The translations under genes and the position numbers were made by a program. A stretch of DNA of 64,000 nucleotides from a bacterium (GTDB taxonomy: Bacteria; Bacillota; Bacilli; Lactobacillales; Streptococcaceae). Shown one piece after another: positions 25,963 through 36,262 of this stretch (the first letter of the stretch is position 1; each line of letters opens with the position of its first letter). The notes beneath the pieces are model-generated. The model did not search any database, was not told where the DNA came from, and saw only the letters and a program-made list of their open reading frames with translations. The DNA lies in contig CAJNBW010000001.1 in the NCBI GenBank assembly GCA_905221105.1, positions 248,001 to 312,000 on the forward strand, given 5' to 3'.

Positions 25963-28065
25963 TTAATCTTTTTTACCTTTAAACAATAGGACGCCAGATA
26001 GGGCTGATAAGAATCCGACTACTAGTAAAATAGAATCATGACTAGCTGTCTCTGGTAGTTTACTAGCTTCCTGTCTTTTCCTTGTTGTTGGAGCTTCCGG
26101 TTGCTTAGGTTCCTCAGGCGCTGGTTTTTCAGGAAGCTTAGGTTTATCTACAGTTGGAACTTCTGGTAGGTTAGGATCTTTTGGTGCTGGAATTTCTGAC
26201 ATCTTAGGTTGCTCAGTAGTCGGCACTTCCGGTTGCTTAGGTTCCTCAGGCGTTGGCTTTTCGGGTACCTTAGGTTGATCAACAGCTGGAACTTCTGGTT
26301 TCTTTGGCTCCTCTGGAGTTGGAGTTTCTGGCGTCTTAGGTAGCTCAACTCTTGGTGGTTCGGGCTCAGTAGCTTTCACAGGTAGGTAATGAATCACTGT
26401 GTCTTTTGTAAAATCTTCTGGCACTTCAGGTAATAAGTAACCCAATTCTGGATGAGAAGAATCCTTCAACACCAAATCAGTAGCTGATGTCACAGCCTTA
26501 TAGCCTTTAAGATAAGGGATTGTTCCCAAACCTGGATTGTTGGCAAGACCTGGCTTAGATGGATTCCCATCTTGGTCATTGGGATATTGAATCGACGCCA
26601 GATTCTCATTTGCAGTTGGAGAAATGGCTATCCATTTTCCTAGGTGTTTGTAGTAGACAATTTCCTTGATTGCAGGATCTGTTACCGCCACTCTTTTTTC
26701 TGCAACTGCTTCTTTATCTGCCACTAAGCCTTTTACCAGTGGTGTCGCTACTTTAGGTAGATTTGGTTGATCACTCGTCCAATCACGATAATAAAGGTCT
26801 CCTCTTACAAAATCAACCTTGGCAACGCGTTTGAAATCAACTTGATCATTTCGATCTGCAGCAACCTTATCATGTGTCACAAAATCTCGATAAGCAATGT
26901 TTCGGTCAATAGATTTTTTATTGACGATTTTAGAAACGCTAGCAGGCCATAAAGGCGAATCTTGAACATCCTCATCAACTTTTTTATGAGCAGTTGGAAT
27001 GGTATCTTCAGGATAAATAAATTCTAGGCGAGGTGTTAAGGAAACCTTAAATATTTGATCAGTTTTACTATCTTGGTCAAAATATTGTAAACCTCGATCA
27101 TAGTCACTTGAAACAAGGTCATAACCTTGTCGTTTGTAGTCACTGATCGTTTTTAACGTACTGTATTCAATAGGATAACCAGACTCCCCAGTAACAGTAT
27201 CTTCCTTCAGTAGCTTGTTTTCACTGATATCCACATAGCTAATCTTGGCTGTTTGATTATTTTTATGCTCATGTTTTATTTTCCAATTAGAATAAGAAAT
27301 TTCTTTAGTAACCAGATTAACAGTCGCATAGCGCTCAAAGGAAATACTTTGTTTTTTCTCAGCAAAGGCTTCTTTACCATTATTTTTATATTTATATTTA
27401 ATGGTTCTTTGAATCGTTCTTTCTAAAGGTTGTTCTTGACTGGTTCTGATTTTTTCAGCATCTGCAGGCCACTTAGGACTATCCACAACACCAGCTTCTA
27501 CCTCTTCATTTGACTTAGGATTGGTCTTGTTTTGTAAGCTAACCACTTCATGTTTTGGAGTTAATTTAATAGTATACGTTTGCGGAGTCTTATCATCTTG
27601 AAACAGTTTCTTCGATTCATCTGTTTTCAAATAGCCGTCTTCAACCAATACATAGCCATTCCTTTTGAATTCACTAATTTTCTTTCTTGTATCGTAGTGA
27701 AGATCCTCTCCAACCTTACCAGTACGCTCATCTGAAAAAAGTTTTTTCCCTGTGGATTCATCAACATAAGAAAATTCAACACGAGATTCTTTTTCAGTCA
27801 CTTTAGGAGTATCTAAATGTTTTTCATCAAAATGCTGCTCTGCTGAAATAACAGCTTCTTTTTCCGAACTTACAACAAGCTTGTTCTTATCTATAGTTTC
27901 ACTAGAGCTTTTCTCTGTTTCTGAGATAATACTGGTTGTAGGAGTTTCATCTGCAGAGACACTTGAAACAGGGCCAGCTAAAAAGCTTAAACCGCAAGCC
28001 ACAACAACAGAAGCAACACCCAAACTCAATTTACGGATAGAGTAAATACATTTTTTATTTCCCAT
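25963..28065 (-). CDS. YSIRK surface protein with MucBP-like repeats and LPETA anchor
   Basis: A 700-residue wall-anchored protein. Residues 1-38 are a YSIRK signal (YSIRKLSLGVASVVVACG, cleavage likely after VSA). Two related units of about 150 residues (VEFSYVDESTGKKL... and AKISYVDISENKLL...) look like MucBP/Mub-type modules, each followed by a W-P-A-D/S motif region. Residues about 575-660 are a PxxPExPxPEEPKxPE proline repeat that would span the wall. The sorting signal is LPETA (670-674) rather than LPXTG, followed by a hydrophobic stretch and KGKKD. Probably an adhesin for mucin-like glycans, but this is inferred. GGGAGGAAATC precedes the ATG. Confidence 0.9.
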   Translation of the reverse strand: MGNKKCIYSIRKLSLGVASVVVACGLSFLAGPVSSVSADETPTTSIISETEKSSSETIDKNKLVVSSEKEAVISAEQHFDEKHLDTPKVTEKESRVEFSYVDESTGKKLFSDERTGKVGEDLHYDTRKKISEFKRNGYVLVEDGYLKTDESKKLFQDDKTPQTYTIKLTPKHEVVSLQNKTNPKSNEEVEAGVVDSPKWPADAEKIRTSQEQPLERTIQRTIKYKYKNNGKEAFAEKKQSISFERYATVNLVTKEISYSNWKIKHEHKNNQTAKISYVDISENKLLKEDTVTGESGYPIEYSTLKTISDYKRQGYDLVSSDYDRGLQYFDQDSKTDQIFKVSLTPRLEFIYPEDTIPTAHKKVDEDVQDSPLWPASVSKIVNKKSIDRNIAYRDFVTHDKVAADRNDQVDFKRVAKVDFVRGDLYYRDWTSDQPNLPKVATPLVKGLVADKEAVAEKRVAVTDPAIKEIVYYKHLGKWIAISPTANENLASIQYPNDQDGNPSKPGLANNPGLGTIPYLKGYKAVTSATDLVLKDSSHPELGYLLPEVPEDFTKDTVIHYLPVKATEPEPPRVELPKTPETPTPEEPKKPEVPAVDQPKVPEKPTPEEPKQPEVPTTEQPKMSEIPAPKDPNLPEVPTVDKPKLPEKPAPEEPKQPEAPTTRKRQEASKLPETASHDSILLVVGFLSALSGVLLFKGKKD

Positions 28066-28173
28066 GATTTCCTCCCAAGTTATTCTTTGCTATTCTTATA
28101 TCTAATATTTTAGTAAGCGACTTTACTTTTAACATCTCCTATTTAAAGTTTTTTATAACCTTTTTAAAGTTAT

Positions 28174-28200
28174 TAAAAAAAGCCATCCAAAGATGACTTT
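28174..28200 (-). terminator. Terminator after the cation ATPase gene
   Basis: Minus-strand stem AAAGTCATC / GGATGGCTTT with loop TTT and T7. Near-identical to the terminator at 25926-25952. Confidence 0.8.
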
Positions 28201-28206
28201 TTCTTT

Positions 28207-30903
28207 TTAAATCGCATTCTTGTCAAAGCCAAGTTTGCGTTGGATAAACTTAACGATTTCGACAATGATAATCATTGAGAAGCTTCCGCCCATAACGATT
28301 CCCCATTGTGACAAGTCTAGTTTAGTTACGTGGAAGATTCCTTCAAGCGGTTCTACGACGATTGTTGCCATAAGAAGGATGAAGGATACCAAGATAGACC
28401 AGTTAAAGGTCTTAGACTTGAATGGGCCAACTGTCAAGATTGATTGGTAGACAGATTTCACATTGTAGGCATGGAAGAGTTGAATCAAACCAAGGGTTGC
28501 AAAGGCCATAGTAAGGGCATCCGCATGAATGGCATGATTGTCACCCACGTGAACTGGATAAAGAAGGGCAAGACCATAAACACTCATAACAATAGCTGCT
28601 TGGAGTACACCTTGATAGATGATAGAACTCAAAACACCACCTGAGAAGAAGCTTGCCTTGCGTCCACGTGGTTTGTGGGTCATAACACCTGGCTCAGCAG
28701 GCTCAACACCTAGAGCGATAGCTGGGAAGGTATCAGTTACCAAGTTGATCCACAAAAGATGAACTGGCTGTAAGACATCCCAACCAAACAAGGTTGATAG
28801 GAAGATAGTTAATACTTCAGCAGTATTGGCAGAAAGTAGGTACTGGATAGTCTTTTGAATATTAGAGAAGACCTTACGCCCTTCTTCAACTGCTACGATG
28901 ATAGTCGCAAAGTTATCATCTGCAAGAATCATGTCAGAAGCTCCCTTAGAAACCTCTGTACCAGTAATCCCCATACCGATACCGATATCTGCTGTTTTCA
29001 AAGCTGGTGCATCATTAACACCATCACCTGTCATTGCAACAACCTTACCTTGTTTTTGCCAAGCTTTCACGATACGAACCTTGTGTTCTGGAGACACACG
29101 GGCGTAAACAGAGTATTGACCAACGACTTTTTCAAAGTCTTCATCTGACAGTTCGTTGAGCTCAGCACCAGTTAAAACGTGGCCTTCTGTATCATTTGCG
29201 TCAATGATACCCAAACGTTTGGCAATAGCTTCTGCTGTATCTTGGTGGTCACCTGTAATCATGATTGGACGGATTCCCGCTTCCTTGGCTACACGAACAG
29301 CTTCAGCAGCTTCAGGACGTTCAGGGTCAATCATCCCAATCAAACCAGTGAAGATTAAATCATTTTCAAGCTCTTCAGAAGTGAGGTTTTCTGGAATACT
29401 ATCGATAATCTTATAGGCACCTGCAAGGATACGCAAGGCTTGGTGAGCCATTTCAGAGTTGTTTGTATGAATGAGGTTTGTAACCTTCTCATCAATCGGA
29501 GCAATATCCCCAGCCTTATCACGAAGAACACAACGTTTCAAGAGTTGGTCTGGCGCACCCTTGACTGCTACAAGGAAACGACCATCTGGCAATGGGTGAA
29601 CCGTTGACATGAGCTTACGATCAGAGTCAAATGGCAACTCAGCCACACGTGGATATTTCTCTAAGAAACCTTTGACATCGTAACCCTTGTCCAAGGCATA
29701 CTGAATGAATGCTGTTTCGGTTGGGTCTCCGATCAGGTTTCCTTCCACATCGATTTTAGTATCATTTGCCAAAACAACTGAACGAAGAAGAGGCATTTCA
29801 AGACCTAATTCAATATCATCAGCTGAGTCATGTAGAACTGCATCGTAGAAGACTTTTTCAACGGTCATCTTGTTCATAGTCAGCGTACCAGTCTTATCAG
29901 AAGCGATGATTTCTGTTGAACCAAGTGTTTCAACTGCTGGTAACTTACGAACGATAGAGTTTCGTTTAGCCAAAACTTGAGTACCAAGGGCAAGAACGAT
30001 AGTTACGATTGCAGGAAGTCCTTCTGGAATGGCTGCAACGGCAAGCGCAACAGAGGTCATCAACTCACCGAGTGGATTTTTGCCTTGAATGAAAACACCA
30101 ACGACAAAAGTAACAAGGGCAATAACCAAGATAGCATAGGTCAAGACCTTAGAAAGGTTGTTCAAGTTTTGTTTGAGGGGTGTATCAGTCTCATCAGCAT
30201 CTTGAAGCATACCAGCAATGTGACCAACTTCAGTGTACATACCTGTATTAACAACAACACCCATTCCACGACCATAGGTCACGTTTGAGTTTTGGAAGGC
30301 CATGTTGACACGGTCACCAATTCCAGCATCTGCAGCAAGCTCGACTGATAAGTCTTTTTCAACTGGCACAGACTCACCTGTCAAAGCAGCTTCTTCGATT
30401 TTAAGAGAGTTAGCTTCTAGCAAACGTAAATCCGCTGGTACTACGTCACCAGCTTCAAGGGCAACGATATCTCCAGGGACCAATTCTTTAGAGTCAATCT
30501 CCGCCATATGCCCATCACGAAGAACGCGGGCAGCTGGACTAGACATAGATTTGAGGGCTTCAATAGCTTCTTCTGCTTTTCCTTCTTGGTAAACACCAAA
30601 GGCAGCATTGATGATAACCACGGCTAAAATGATAATAGCATCTGCGATATCTTCCCCACCAGAAGTCACGACTGACAAAATAGCCGCCGCAACTAGGATG
30701 ATAATCATCAAATCCTTAAATTGCTCGATGAATTTGACCAGGATTGATCGTTTCTCGCCTTCTTCGAGTTCATTGTGACCAAATTCAGCAAGGCGTTTTT
30801 CTGCCTCGCTTGATGACAAACCTTGCTCGGTCGCATCCACAGCCTTCAAGACCTCTTCAGGACTTTGAGTGTAAAACGCTTGGCGTTTTTGTTCTTTTGA
30901 CAT
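28207..30903 (-). CDS. caxP: P-type Ca2+/Mn2+-exporting ATPase
   Basis: An 898-residue P2-type ATPase. The phosphorylation motif DKTGTLTMNK has D336; TGES (actuator), GDGVNDAPALK (hinge) and ten hydrophobic segments are present, and the N-terminal cation ATPase domain starts after the ATG. It corresponds to the pneumococcal PMA1-type exporter called CaxP or MgtA, reported to move Ca2+ and Mn2+. The ATG at 30901-30903 follows GGAGGAG and is chosen over an ATG at 30921. It is preceded by a manganese riboswitch and divergent from mntE, so manganese export control is the shared theme. Confidence 0.93.
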   Translation of the reverse strand: MSKEQKRQAFYTQSPEEVLKAVDATEQGLSSSEAEKRLAEFGHNELEEGEKRSILVKFIEQFKDLMIIILVAAAILSVVTSGGEDIADAIIILAVVIINAAFGVYQEGKAEEAIEALKSMSSPAARVLRDGHMAEIDSKELVPGDIVALEAGDVVPADLRLLEANSLKIEEAALTGESVPVEKDLSVELAADAGIGDRVNMAFQNSNVTYGRGMGVVVNTGMYTEVGHIAGMLQDADETDTPLKQNLNNLSKVLTYAILVIALVTFVVGVFIQGKNPLGELMTSVALAVAAIPEGLPAIVTIVLALGTQVLAKRNSIVRKLPAVETLGSTEIIASDKTGTLTMNKMTVEKVFYDAVLHDSADDIELGLEMPLLRSVVLANDTKIDVEGNLIGDPTETAFIQYALDKGYDVKGFLEKYPRVAELPFDSDRKLMSTVHPLPDGRFLVAVKGAPDQLLKRCVLRDKAGDIAPIDEKVTNLIHTNNSEMAHQALRILAGAYKIIDSIPENLTSEELENDLIFTGLIGMIDPERPEAAEAVRVAKEAGIRPIMITGDHQDTAEAIAKRLGIIDANDTEGHVLTGAELNELSDEDFEKVVGQYSVYARVSPEHKVRIVKAWQKQGKVVAMTGDGVNDAPALKTADIGIGMGITGTEVSKGASDMILADDNFATIIVAVEEGRKVFSNIQKTIQYLLSANTAEVLTIFLSTLFGWDVLQPVHLLWINLVTDTFPAIALGVEPAEPGVMTHKPRGRKASFFSGGVLSSIIYQGVLQAAIVMSVYGLALLYPVHVGDNHAIHADALTMAFATLGLIQLFHAYNVKSVYQSILTVGPFKSKTFNWSILVSFILLMATIVVEPLEGIFHVTKLDLSQWGIVMGGSFSMIIIVEIVKFIQRKLGFDKNAI

Positions 30904-30969
30904 GTGTCTCCTCCTTGACATTGTGTGCTAAACAGATTCTCTTTTTCTCATCGTATCTTTTCACGACAA

Positions 30970-31098
30970 ACAAAAAGAGACCTGTTAATCATAACAAGTC
31001 TCGCTGTTTAAGATAGGGCCGGAAAGCATACTTTTCAGTATAAAATTCGGAATGACGACACTATCACAGGTTTCTGCCAGCTACTCCCTTGAGTAGTA
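30970..31098 (-). ncRNA. yybP-ykoY manganese riboswitch with terminator
   Basis: The minus-strand leader of the cation ATPase contains the family blocks AAGGGAGTAG near its 5' end, TGTCGTCA in the middle, and GGCCCTATC at the 3' side, bracketing a helix (ATACTGAAAAGTAT). It is followed by a strong hairpin GAGAC..GTCTC (30977-31002) and T-run. In this family Mn2+ binding prevents the terminator and turns the ATPase gene on. The match is by eye, but the position upstream of this gene agrees with what is reported in streptococci. Confidence 0.82.
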
Positions 31099-31100
31099 CT

Positions 31101-31128
31101 ATTATACCAAATTTTGAAAAGTTTTCAA
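31101..31128 (-). promoter_or_regulatory. Predicted promoter of the riboswitch and cation ATPase
   Basis: TTGAAA, 16-bp spacer, TATAAT with extended -10 TGGTATAAT; the transcript would start just before the riboswitch. Confidence 0.65.
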
Positions 31129-31147
31129 AGAGTAAAAACTGCCTTAT

Positions 31148-31176
31148 TTGAATTTTCCCTTGAAAACCAGTATAAT
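31148..31176 (+). promoter_or_regulatory. Predicted mntE promoter
   Basis: TTGAAT, 17-bp spacer, TATAAT, followed by AAAGGAAG before the ATG at 31210. Confidence 0.65.
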
Positions 31177-31209
31177 GGTAGAATGCTATGTGACTAGAAA
31201 GGAAGTTGA

Positions 31210-32394
31210 ATGAAGCAATCTATTTCAAATCTCAAGTTAGCCGAGCGTGGGGCCATTATCAGTATTTCGACCTACCTGCTCTTGTCTGCAGCGAAATTGG
31301 CTACTGGGCATCTTCTTCATTCATCCAGTTTGGTGGCTGATGGTTTTAACAACGTCTCGGACATCATTGGAAATGTGGCCCTCTTGATTGGGATTCGGAT
31401 GGCGCGCCAACCTGCAGACCGTGACCATCGTTTTGGTCACTGGAAGATTGAAGATTTGGCAAGCTTAATCACTTCCATCATTATGTTTTATGTTGGCTTT
31501 GATGTGCTGAGGGATACCATTCAAAAGATCCTCAGCCGTGAAGAAACGGTCATTGATCCTCTGGGCGCAACTCTGGGAATCATTTCTGCAGCGATTATGT
31601 TCATGGTCTATCTCTACAATACTCGCCTCAGTAAGATATCCAACTCCAAAGCACTCAAGGCCGCTGCTAAGGACAATCTTTCCGATGCTGTTACTTCACT
31701 TGGAACTACCATCGCCATCCTAGCAAGTAGTTTCAATTATCCCATTGTGGATAAACTGGTCGCTATCATCATCACTTTCTTTATCTTGAAAACTGCCTAT
31801 GATATCTTCATTGAGTCTTCCTTTAGCCTATCAGATGGTTTCAACGACCGTCTGCTTGAGGATTATCAAAAAGCCATTATGGAAATTCCCAAAATCAGCA
31901 AGGTCAAGTCGCAAAGAGGTCGCACGTACGGTAGCAATATTTACCTGGATATCACACTAGAGATGAATCCTGACTTGTCAGTTTATGAAAGTCACGAAAT
32001 TGCGGATCAAGTCGAGTCTATGCTGGAGGAACGTTTTGGAGTCTTTGATACCGATGTCCATATCGAACCAGCACCCATCCCTGAGGACGAAATTTTAGAC
32101 AATGTCTACAAAAAATTGCTGATGCGTGAACAATTGATTGACCAAGGAAATCAACTGGAAGAACTCTTAGCTGACGATTTTGTCTATATTCGCCAAGATG
32201 GAGAGCAAATGGATAAAGAGGCCTATAAATCCGTAAAAGACTTGAATTCTGCTATCAAGGATATTCAGATCACTTCCATCAGTCAGAAAACCAAACTCAT
32301 CTGCTATGAATTGGATGGAATTGTCCATACCAGTATCTGGCGACGCCACGAAACTTGGCAAAATATCTTTCATCAAGAAACCAAAAAAGAATAG
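31210..32394 (+). CDS. mntE: Manganese efflux protein, cation diffusion facilitator
   Basis: A 394-residue CDF transporter. The metal site in the membrane is built from NxxxD (N47, D51 in DGFNNVSD) and DxxxD (D155, D159 in AKDNLSDAV); Asn in place of His at the first position is typical of manganese-type members and argues against zinc. About six hydrophobic segments precede a cytoplasmic C-terminal domain (from about residue 210). It corresponds to pneumococcal MntE, which exports Mn2+. It is divergent from the Mn-riboswitch-controlled ATPase, so two Mn exporters share one intergenic region. Confidence 0.93.
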   Translation: MKQSISNLKLAERGAIISISTYLLLSAAKLATGHLLHSSSLVADGFNNVSDIIGNVALLIGIRMARQPADRDHRFGHWKIEDLASLITSIIMFYVGFDVLRDTIQKILSREETVIDPLGATLGIISAAIMFMVYLYNTRLSKISNSKALKAAAKDNLSDAVTSLGTTIAILASSFNYPIVDKLVAIIITFFILKTAYDIFIESSFSLSDGFNDRLLEDYQKAIMEIPKISKVKSQRGRTYGSNIYLDITLEMNPDLSVYESHEIADQVESMLEERFGVFDTDVHIEPAPIPEDEILDNVYKKLLMREQLIDQGNQLEELLADDFVYIRQDGEQMDKEAYKSVKDLNSAIKDIQITSISQKTKLICYELDGIVHTSIWRRHETWQNIFHQETKKE

Positions 32395-32395
32395 A

Positions 32396-32424
32396 GAAAT
32401 CCTGTCATGAGACGGGATTTTTCT
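32396..32424. terminator. Bidirectional terminator between mntE and the ABC-F gene
   Basis: Stem AATCC.GTC / GAC.GGATT with loop ATGA, flanked by A- and T-rich runs on both sides. Confidence 0.75.
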
Positions 32425-32430
32425 ATTCTT

Positions 32431-34302
32431 CTAGTTATCAAACTCACTTAGGTATTCATAGCGTTCGTATTTTTCAAGGAGTGCTTCGTTCTTCTCATCC
32501 AGTTCTTTTTGAAGAGTAGCTAGCTTACCAAAGTCAGAGCCATTGGCCTGCATCTCCTCTTCAATAGCAGCGATACGATTTTCCAAGGCTTCAATATCAC
32601 TTTCAATGCTTGCCCACTCCTGCTTTTCTTGGTAGGTCATGCGTTTCTTTTCTTCACGGACCTTGACCACTTTTTCCTTTTCGGCCTTTTGCACTTGATT
32701 GGCCATCTCTGTTTCAAATGCTTTTTCATCAAGATAGTCTGTGTAATGACCAAAGAAAGGACGAATCTTACCATCCTCAAAAGCAAGAATCTTGGTCGCT
32801 ACCTTATCCAAGAAATAGCGGTCATGGCTAACTGTCAAGACAGGCCCTGCAAAGCCTTGCAAGAAATTCTCCAAAACTGTCAAAGTCGCAATATCTAGGT
32901 CATTTGTCGGTTCGTCCAAGAGAAGAACATTTGGTTTTTCCAAAAGCAGTTTTAGAAGGTAAAGACGTTTTTTCTCTCCACCAGACAACTTCTCAATCAA
33001 GGTTCCATGCGTCGAACGTGGGAAGAGGAACTGCTCCAGCAACTCAGCGATGGAAGTCGTAGAACCACCGCTGGTCTTGACCTCCTCTGCTACTTCCTGC
33101 AGGTAATTGATCACTCGCTTGCTTTCATCCAAACCTTCAATTTGTTGAGAGAAGTAGGCGATGCGAACGGTTTCTCCAATCATAACTTGCCCTGCTGTCG
33201 GCTCAAGACTTCCTGCAATCAGGTTAAGCAGGGTTGATTTTCCAACACCGTTGTCCCCAACGATTCCAATACAATCTTTGGCCTGCACCAAGAGATTAAA
33301 ATCTTGCAAAATAGGCTTGTTTTCATAGGCAAAGGAAACATCCTGAAACTCGATGACTTTTTTCCCAATACGACTGGTCTCAAAGTTCATGGTTAAGTCT
33401 GTCTCAGCAACGCCACCTGAAACTTCTTTTTTCAAGTCATGGAAACGATTGATACGAGCCTGCTGCTTGGTCGCACGCGCCTGCGGTTGTCTGCGCATCC
33501 AGGCTAATTCTTGCTTATAGAGTTGCTCTTTTTTGTGGAGAAGAGCTGCGTCACGCTCATCCTGTTCCGCCTTAAGGCGAACATAGTCCTGATAATTGCC
33601 CTGATACTCTGTCAAACCTGCGCGGTCCAACTCGAAAATCCGTGTTGACAGCGCATCTAGGAAATAGCGATCGTGGGTGATAAAAAGGACAGTTTTCTTA
33701 GAATTTTTCAAAAAGAGGGTCAGCCACTCGATGGTCGCAATGTCTAGATGGTTGGTCGGCTCATCCAAAAGCAAGAGGTCGTGGTTGCCAAGAAGAACTT
33801 GCGCCAACTGTACCCTTCTTCTCAGACCACCTGACAATTCTCCAACTGGAGTTGATAAGTCCTGAATACCCAACTTGCTAAGGACAGTCTTTACCTGACT
33901 CTCAATTTCCCAAGCTTGGAGAGAGTCCATTTCAGCCATGACTCGTTCTAAACGCACCTGCTTGTCCTCGCTGTAGTTGAGCATGATCAACTCATACTCA
34001 CGAATGAGCTGGATTTCCTTAAGGTCGCTTGATAGAACCGTATCCAAGACCGTCTTGCTATCATCAAAATCAGGATCTTGGGTCAAGTAACCAATCTGGT
34101 AATCATTCTTAGCTGAAAAGGGACTGACATCCCCATCAAAGCCAGACACACCCGAAAGGACATCCAAAAGGGTAGTCTTGCCAGTCCCATTGACACCAAT
34201 CAGACCAATTCTATCCAAATCATGGATAATAAAGGAAATATCCTTAAAAACGGTCTTGTCACCGACGGATTTGCTTAGTTTTTCAACAATAAAATCACTC
34301 AT
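32431..34302 (-). CDS. ABC-F family ATPase (Uup/YfmR-like)
   Basis: A 623-residue soluble protein with two ABC cassettes and no membrane domain. First Walker [10 protein letters not shown] (about residue 37) and [13 protein letters not shown] signature; second Walker [10 protein letters not shown] and [13 protein letters not shown] signature. The linker region is rich in charged helices ([18 protein letters not shown]) and the C-terminus is a coiled coil ([15 protein letters not shown]) as in Uup. ABC-F proteins act on the ribosome, resolving stalls or giving antibiotic resistance; housekeeping Uup/YfmR function is more likely here. The ATG overlaps the end of cca by 4 nt. Confidence 0.92.
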   Translation of the reverse strand: MSDFIVEKLSKSVGDKTVFKDISFIIHDLDRIGLIGVNGTGKTTLLDVLSGVSGFDGDVSPFSAKNDYQIGYLTQDPDFDDSKTVLDTVLSSDLKEIQLIREYELIMLNYSEDKQVRLERVMAEMDSLQAWEIESQVKTVLSKLGIQDLSTPVGELSGGLRRRVQLAQVLLGNHDLLLLDEPTNHLDIATIEWLTLFLKNSKKTVLFITHDRYFLDALSTRIFELDRAGLTEYQGNYQDYVRLKAEQDERDAALLHKKEQLYKQELAWMRRQPQARATKQQARINRFHDLKKEVSGGVAETDLTMNFETSRIGKKVIEFQDVSFAYENKPILQDFNLLVQAKDCIGIVGDNGVGKSTLLNLIAGSLEPTAGQVMIGETVRIAYFSQQIEGLDESKRVINYLQEVAEEVKTSGGSTTSIAELLEQFLFPRSTHGTLIEKLSGGEKKRLYLLKLLLEKPNVLLLDEPTNDLDIATLTVLENFLQGFAGPVLTVSHDRYFLDKVATKILAFEDGKIRPFFGHYTDYLDEKAFETEMANQVQKAEKEKVVKVREEKKRMTYQEKQEWASIESDIEALENRIAAIEEEMQANGSDFGKLATLQKELDEKNEALLEKYERYEYLSEFDN

Positions 34303-35498
34303 TTTTTCTCCCTCAGATAAGCATGGATGGCTTGACGGTCATTTTCCAATTCTCCATCGACGATGGCAAACTCAATCTCTGTTAAAATCTCTCCCAAGTC
34401 AGGCCCTGGCTGATAGCCATATTCCTTAATCAAAATACCGCCATTGATCTGAATTTCTTTCTTATCATGAATGGTCAGACTCTGGTAGGTTTCTGTGATG
34501 GCTTGTGGATTCACTTCTTTTCCTTGAGCCTGACGAAGATTTTCAGCTTGTAAAAGCAAATCCAAGTCAAAGCGGTAACAATCGCGCTTGCTCAATTCTC
34601 CCTTTTCACGCAGAGCCAAAATAGTCAGCAAATCCTGTACCTGCTTAGCAAACTGGCGTGAGGTCTTCCAAGCTTTCAAAAATAGCTGCACATTTTCAAT
34701 CTCCAAAGCCCACAGTAGAGCCGCCCAGGCTTGTTCAGAGGATTCAAAAGTAAAATCAGTCTCCAAATCAAACAGTCTATTGAGCTTGTTCTGGCTAGCT
34801 GCCATATCAGGGAGATAGTCATAAGCTTGACTATCAATCATGGAAGCCAAGCCCCTTCTCCAAAATGGAGCCAGCAAGAGTTTATCAAACTCAACGAAGG
34901 TACGCTCTACAGAAATTTTCTCCAAAAGTGGCGTCAAGGTCTTCATAGCCTTAAATGTTTCTGGTTCAAGTTCAAAGCCGAGGCTGGCCTGAAAACGGAA
35001 GCCACGCATAATCCGCAAAGCATCTTCGTTGAAACGCTCACTAGCCACTCCAACTGCTCGTAAGACTTGCTTTTCCAAATCTTCTAAACCATGAAACAAG
35101 TCAATGATTTCTCCTGTATCATCTAAGGCAAAGGCATTAACTGTGAAATCACGACGCTTAAGGTCCTCTTCTAGCGAACGCACAAAGGAAACTGAACTCG
35201 GTCTACGATAGTCTACATAGACATCTTCTGTTCTGAATGTGGTTACTTCGTACTCTTCATCCCCATCTAAAACCAAAACAGTTCCATGCTCGATTCCGAT
35301 ATCAGCCGTTCGCGGAAAAATCTGCTTGGTCTCTTCTGGATAAGAAGACGTCGCAATATCCACATCATGGATAGGGCGATTAAGGAGGGCATCTCGAACA
35401 GATCCCCCAACAAAATAGGCCTCAAAACCTGCTTCTTTAATTTTTTCTAATACTGGTAAAGCCTTCTGAAATTCAGAAGGCATTTTCGTTAATCTCAT
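34299..35498 (-). CDS. cca: CCA tRNA nucleotidyltransferase
   Basis: A 399-residue class II nucleotidyltransferase that builds or repairs the CCA end of tRNAs. The catalytic head has [11 protein letters not shown] and the metal-binding pair in DVDIATS; the RRDFTVNA block and [16 protein letters not shown] follow, typical of the family. The alpha-helical body and tail complete the expected length. It lies between dapB and the ABC-F gene with 4-nt overlaps at both ends, so the three are translationally coupled. Confidence 0.96.
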   Translation of the reverse strand: MRLTKMPSEFQKALPVLEKIKEAGFEAYFVGGSVRDALLNRPIHDVDIATSSYPEETKQIFPRTADIGIEHGTVLVLDGDEEYEVTTFRTEDVYVDYRRPSSVSFVRSLEEDLKRRDFTVNAFALDDTGEIIDLFHGLEDLEKQVLRAVGVASERFNEDALRIMRGFRFQASLGFELEPETFKAMKTLTPLLEKISVERTFVEFDKLLLAPFWRRGLASMIDSQAYDYLPDMAASQNKLNRLFDLETDFTFESSEQAWAALLWALEIENVQLFLKAWKTSRQFAKQVQDLLTILALREKGELSKRDCYRFDLDLLLQAENLRQAQGKEVNPQAITETYQSLTIHDKKEIQINGGILIKEYGYQPGPDLGEILTEIEFAIVDGELENDRQAIHAYLREKK

Positions 35499-36262
35499 AA
35501 TAAGTGTTCTAATCCATAGACAAGCTCATGACGCTTGACAACTTCTTTAATTCCCAAATTCACCCCTGTCATGAAGGAGCTGCGATCATAGGAGTCATGA
35601 CGGAGGGTCAATCCTTCTCCCTGATTACCAAAGATGACTTCCTGATGAGCTACCAAGCCTGGCAAACGAACTGAGTGGATGCGCATGCCTTCAAAGTCAG
35701 CACCACGGGCACCTGCAATCAATTCTTCCTCGTCAGGCGCACCTTGCTGGATTGATTCACGAACTTCCGCCATCAACTCCGCTGTTTTAATAGCTGTTCC
35801 ACTCGGAGCATCCTTTTTCTTATCATGATGGAGCTCGATAATCTCCACATTTGGGAAATATTTAGCAGCCTGCGTCGCAAATTGCATAAGTAAGACAGCA
35901 CCCAGGGCAAAGTTAGGGGCAATCAAACCACCTAAATCTTGAGCACGGGAAAAATCTTTTAGCTCTGCAATTTCTTCACTCGTGAAACCAGTTGTTCCAA
36001 CTACTGGAGCAAAGCCATTTTCGAGGGCAAAGCGTGTATTTTCGTAGGCAACAGCTGGGGTTGTGAAATCTACCCAGACATCCGCTTCAAAACCGGCTAA
36101 ATCAGCCTTATCCTTAAAAACAGGAATTCCCTGCCATTCTGACTCAGACTCAAAAGGATCCAAAACTGCTACCAAGTCCAAATCTGGATCAGCCAAGACC
36201 ATCTGACAAGCAGCTTGGCCCATCTTTCCCTTAAAACCGGCAATAATTACTCGAATACTCAT
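35495..36262 (-). CDS. dapB: 4-hydroxy-tetrahydrodipicolinate reductase
   Basis: A 255-residue NAD(P)H-dependent reductase of the lysine pathway. The N-terminal Rossmann fold has [13 protein letters not shown], and the catalytic domain has [10 protein letters not shown] and the [15 protein letters not shown] block (residues near 143-157) with the catalytic His and Lys. It makes tetrahydrodipicolinate for lysine, which MurE in this window then adds to the wall peptide. Its stop overlaps the cca ATG by 4 nt. The upstream region is the structured repeat array, and no clear promoter is seen there. Confidence 0.95.
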   Translation of the reverse strand: MSIRVIIAGFKGKMGQAACQMVLADPDLDLVAVLDPFESESEWQGIPVFKDKADLAGFEADVWVDFTTPAVAYENTRFALENGFAPVVGTTGFTSEEIAELKDFSRAQDLGGLIAPNFALGAVLLMQFATQAAKYFPNVEIIELHHDKKKDAPSGTAIKTAELMAEVRESIQQGAPDEEELIAGARGADFEGMRIHSVRLPGLVAHQEVIFGNQGEGLTLRHDSYDRSSFMTGVNLGIKEVVKRHELVYGLEHLL

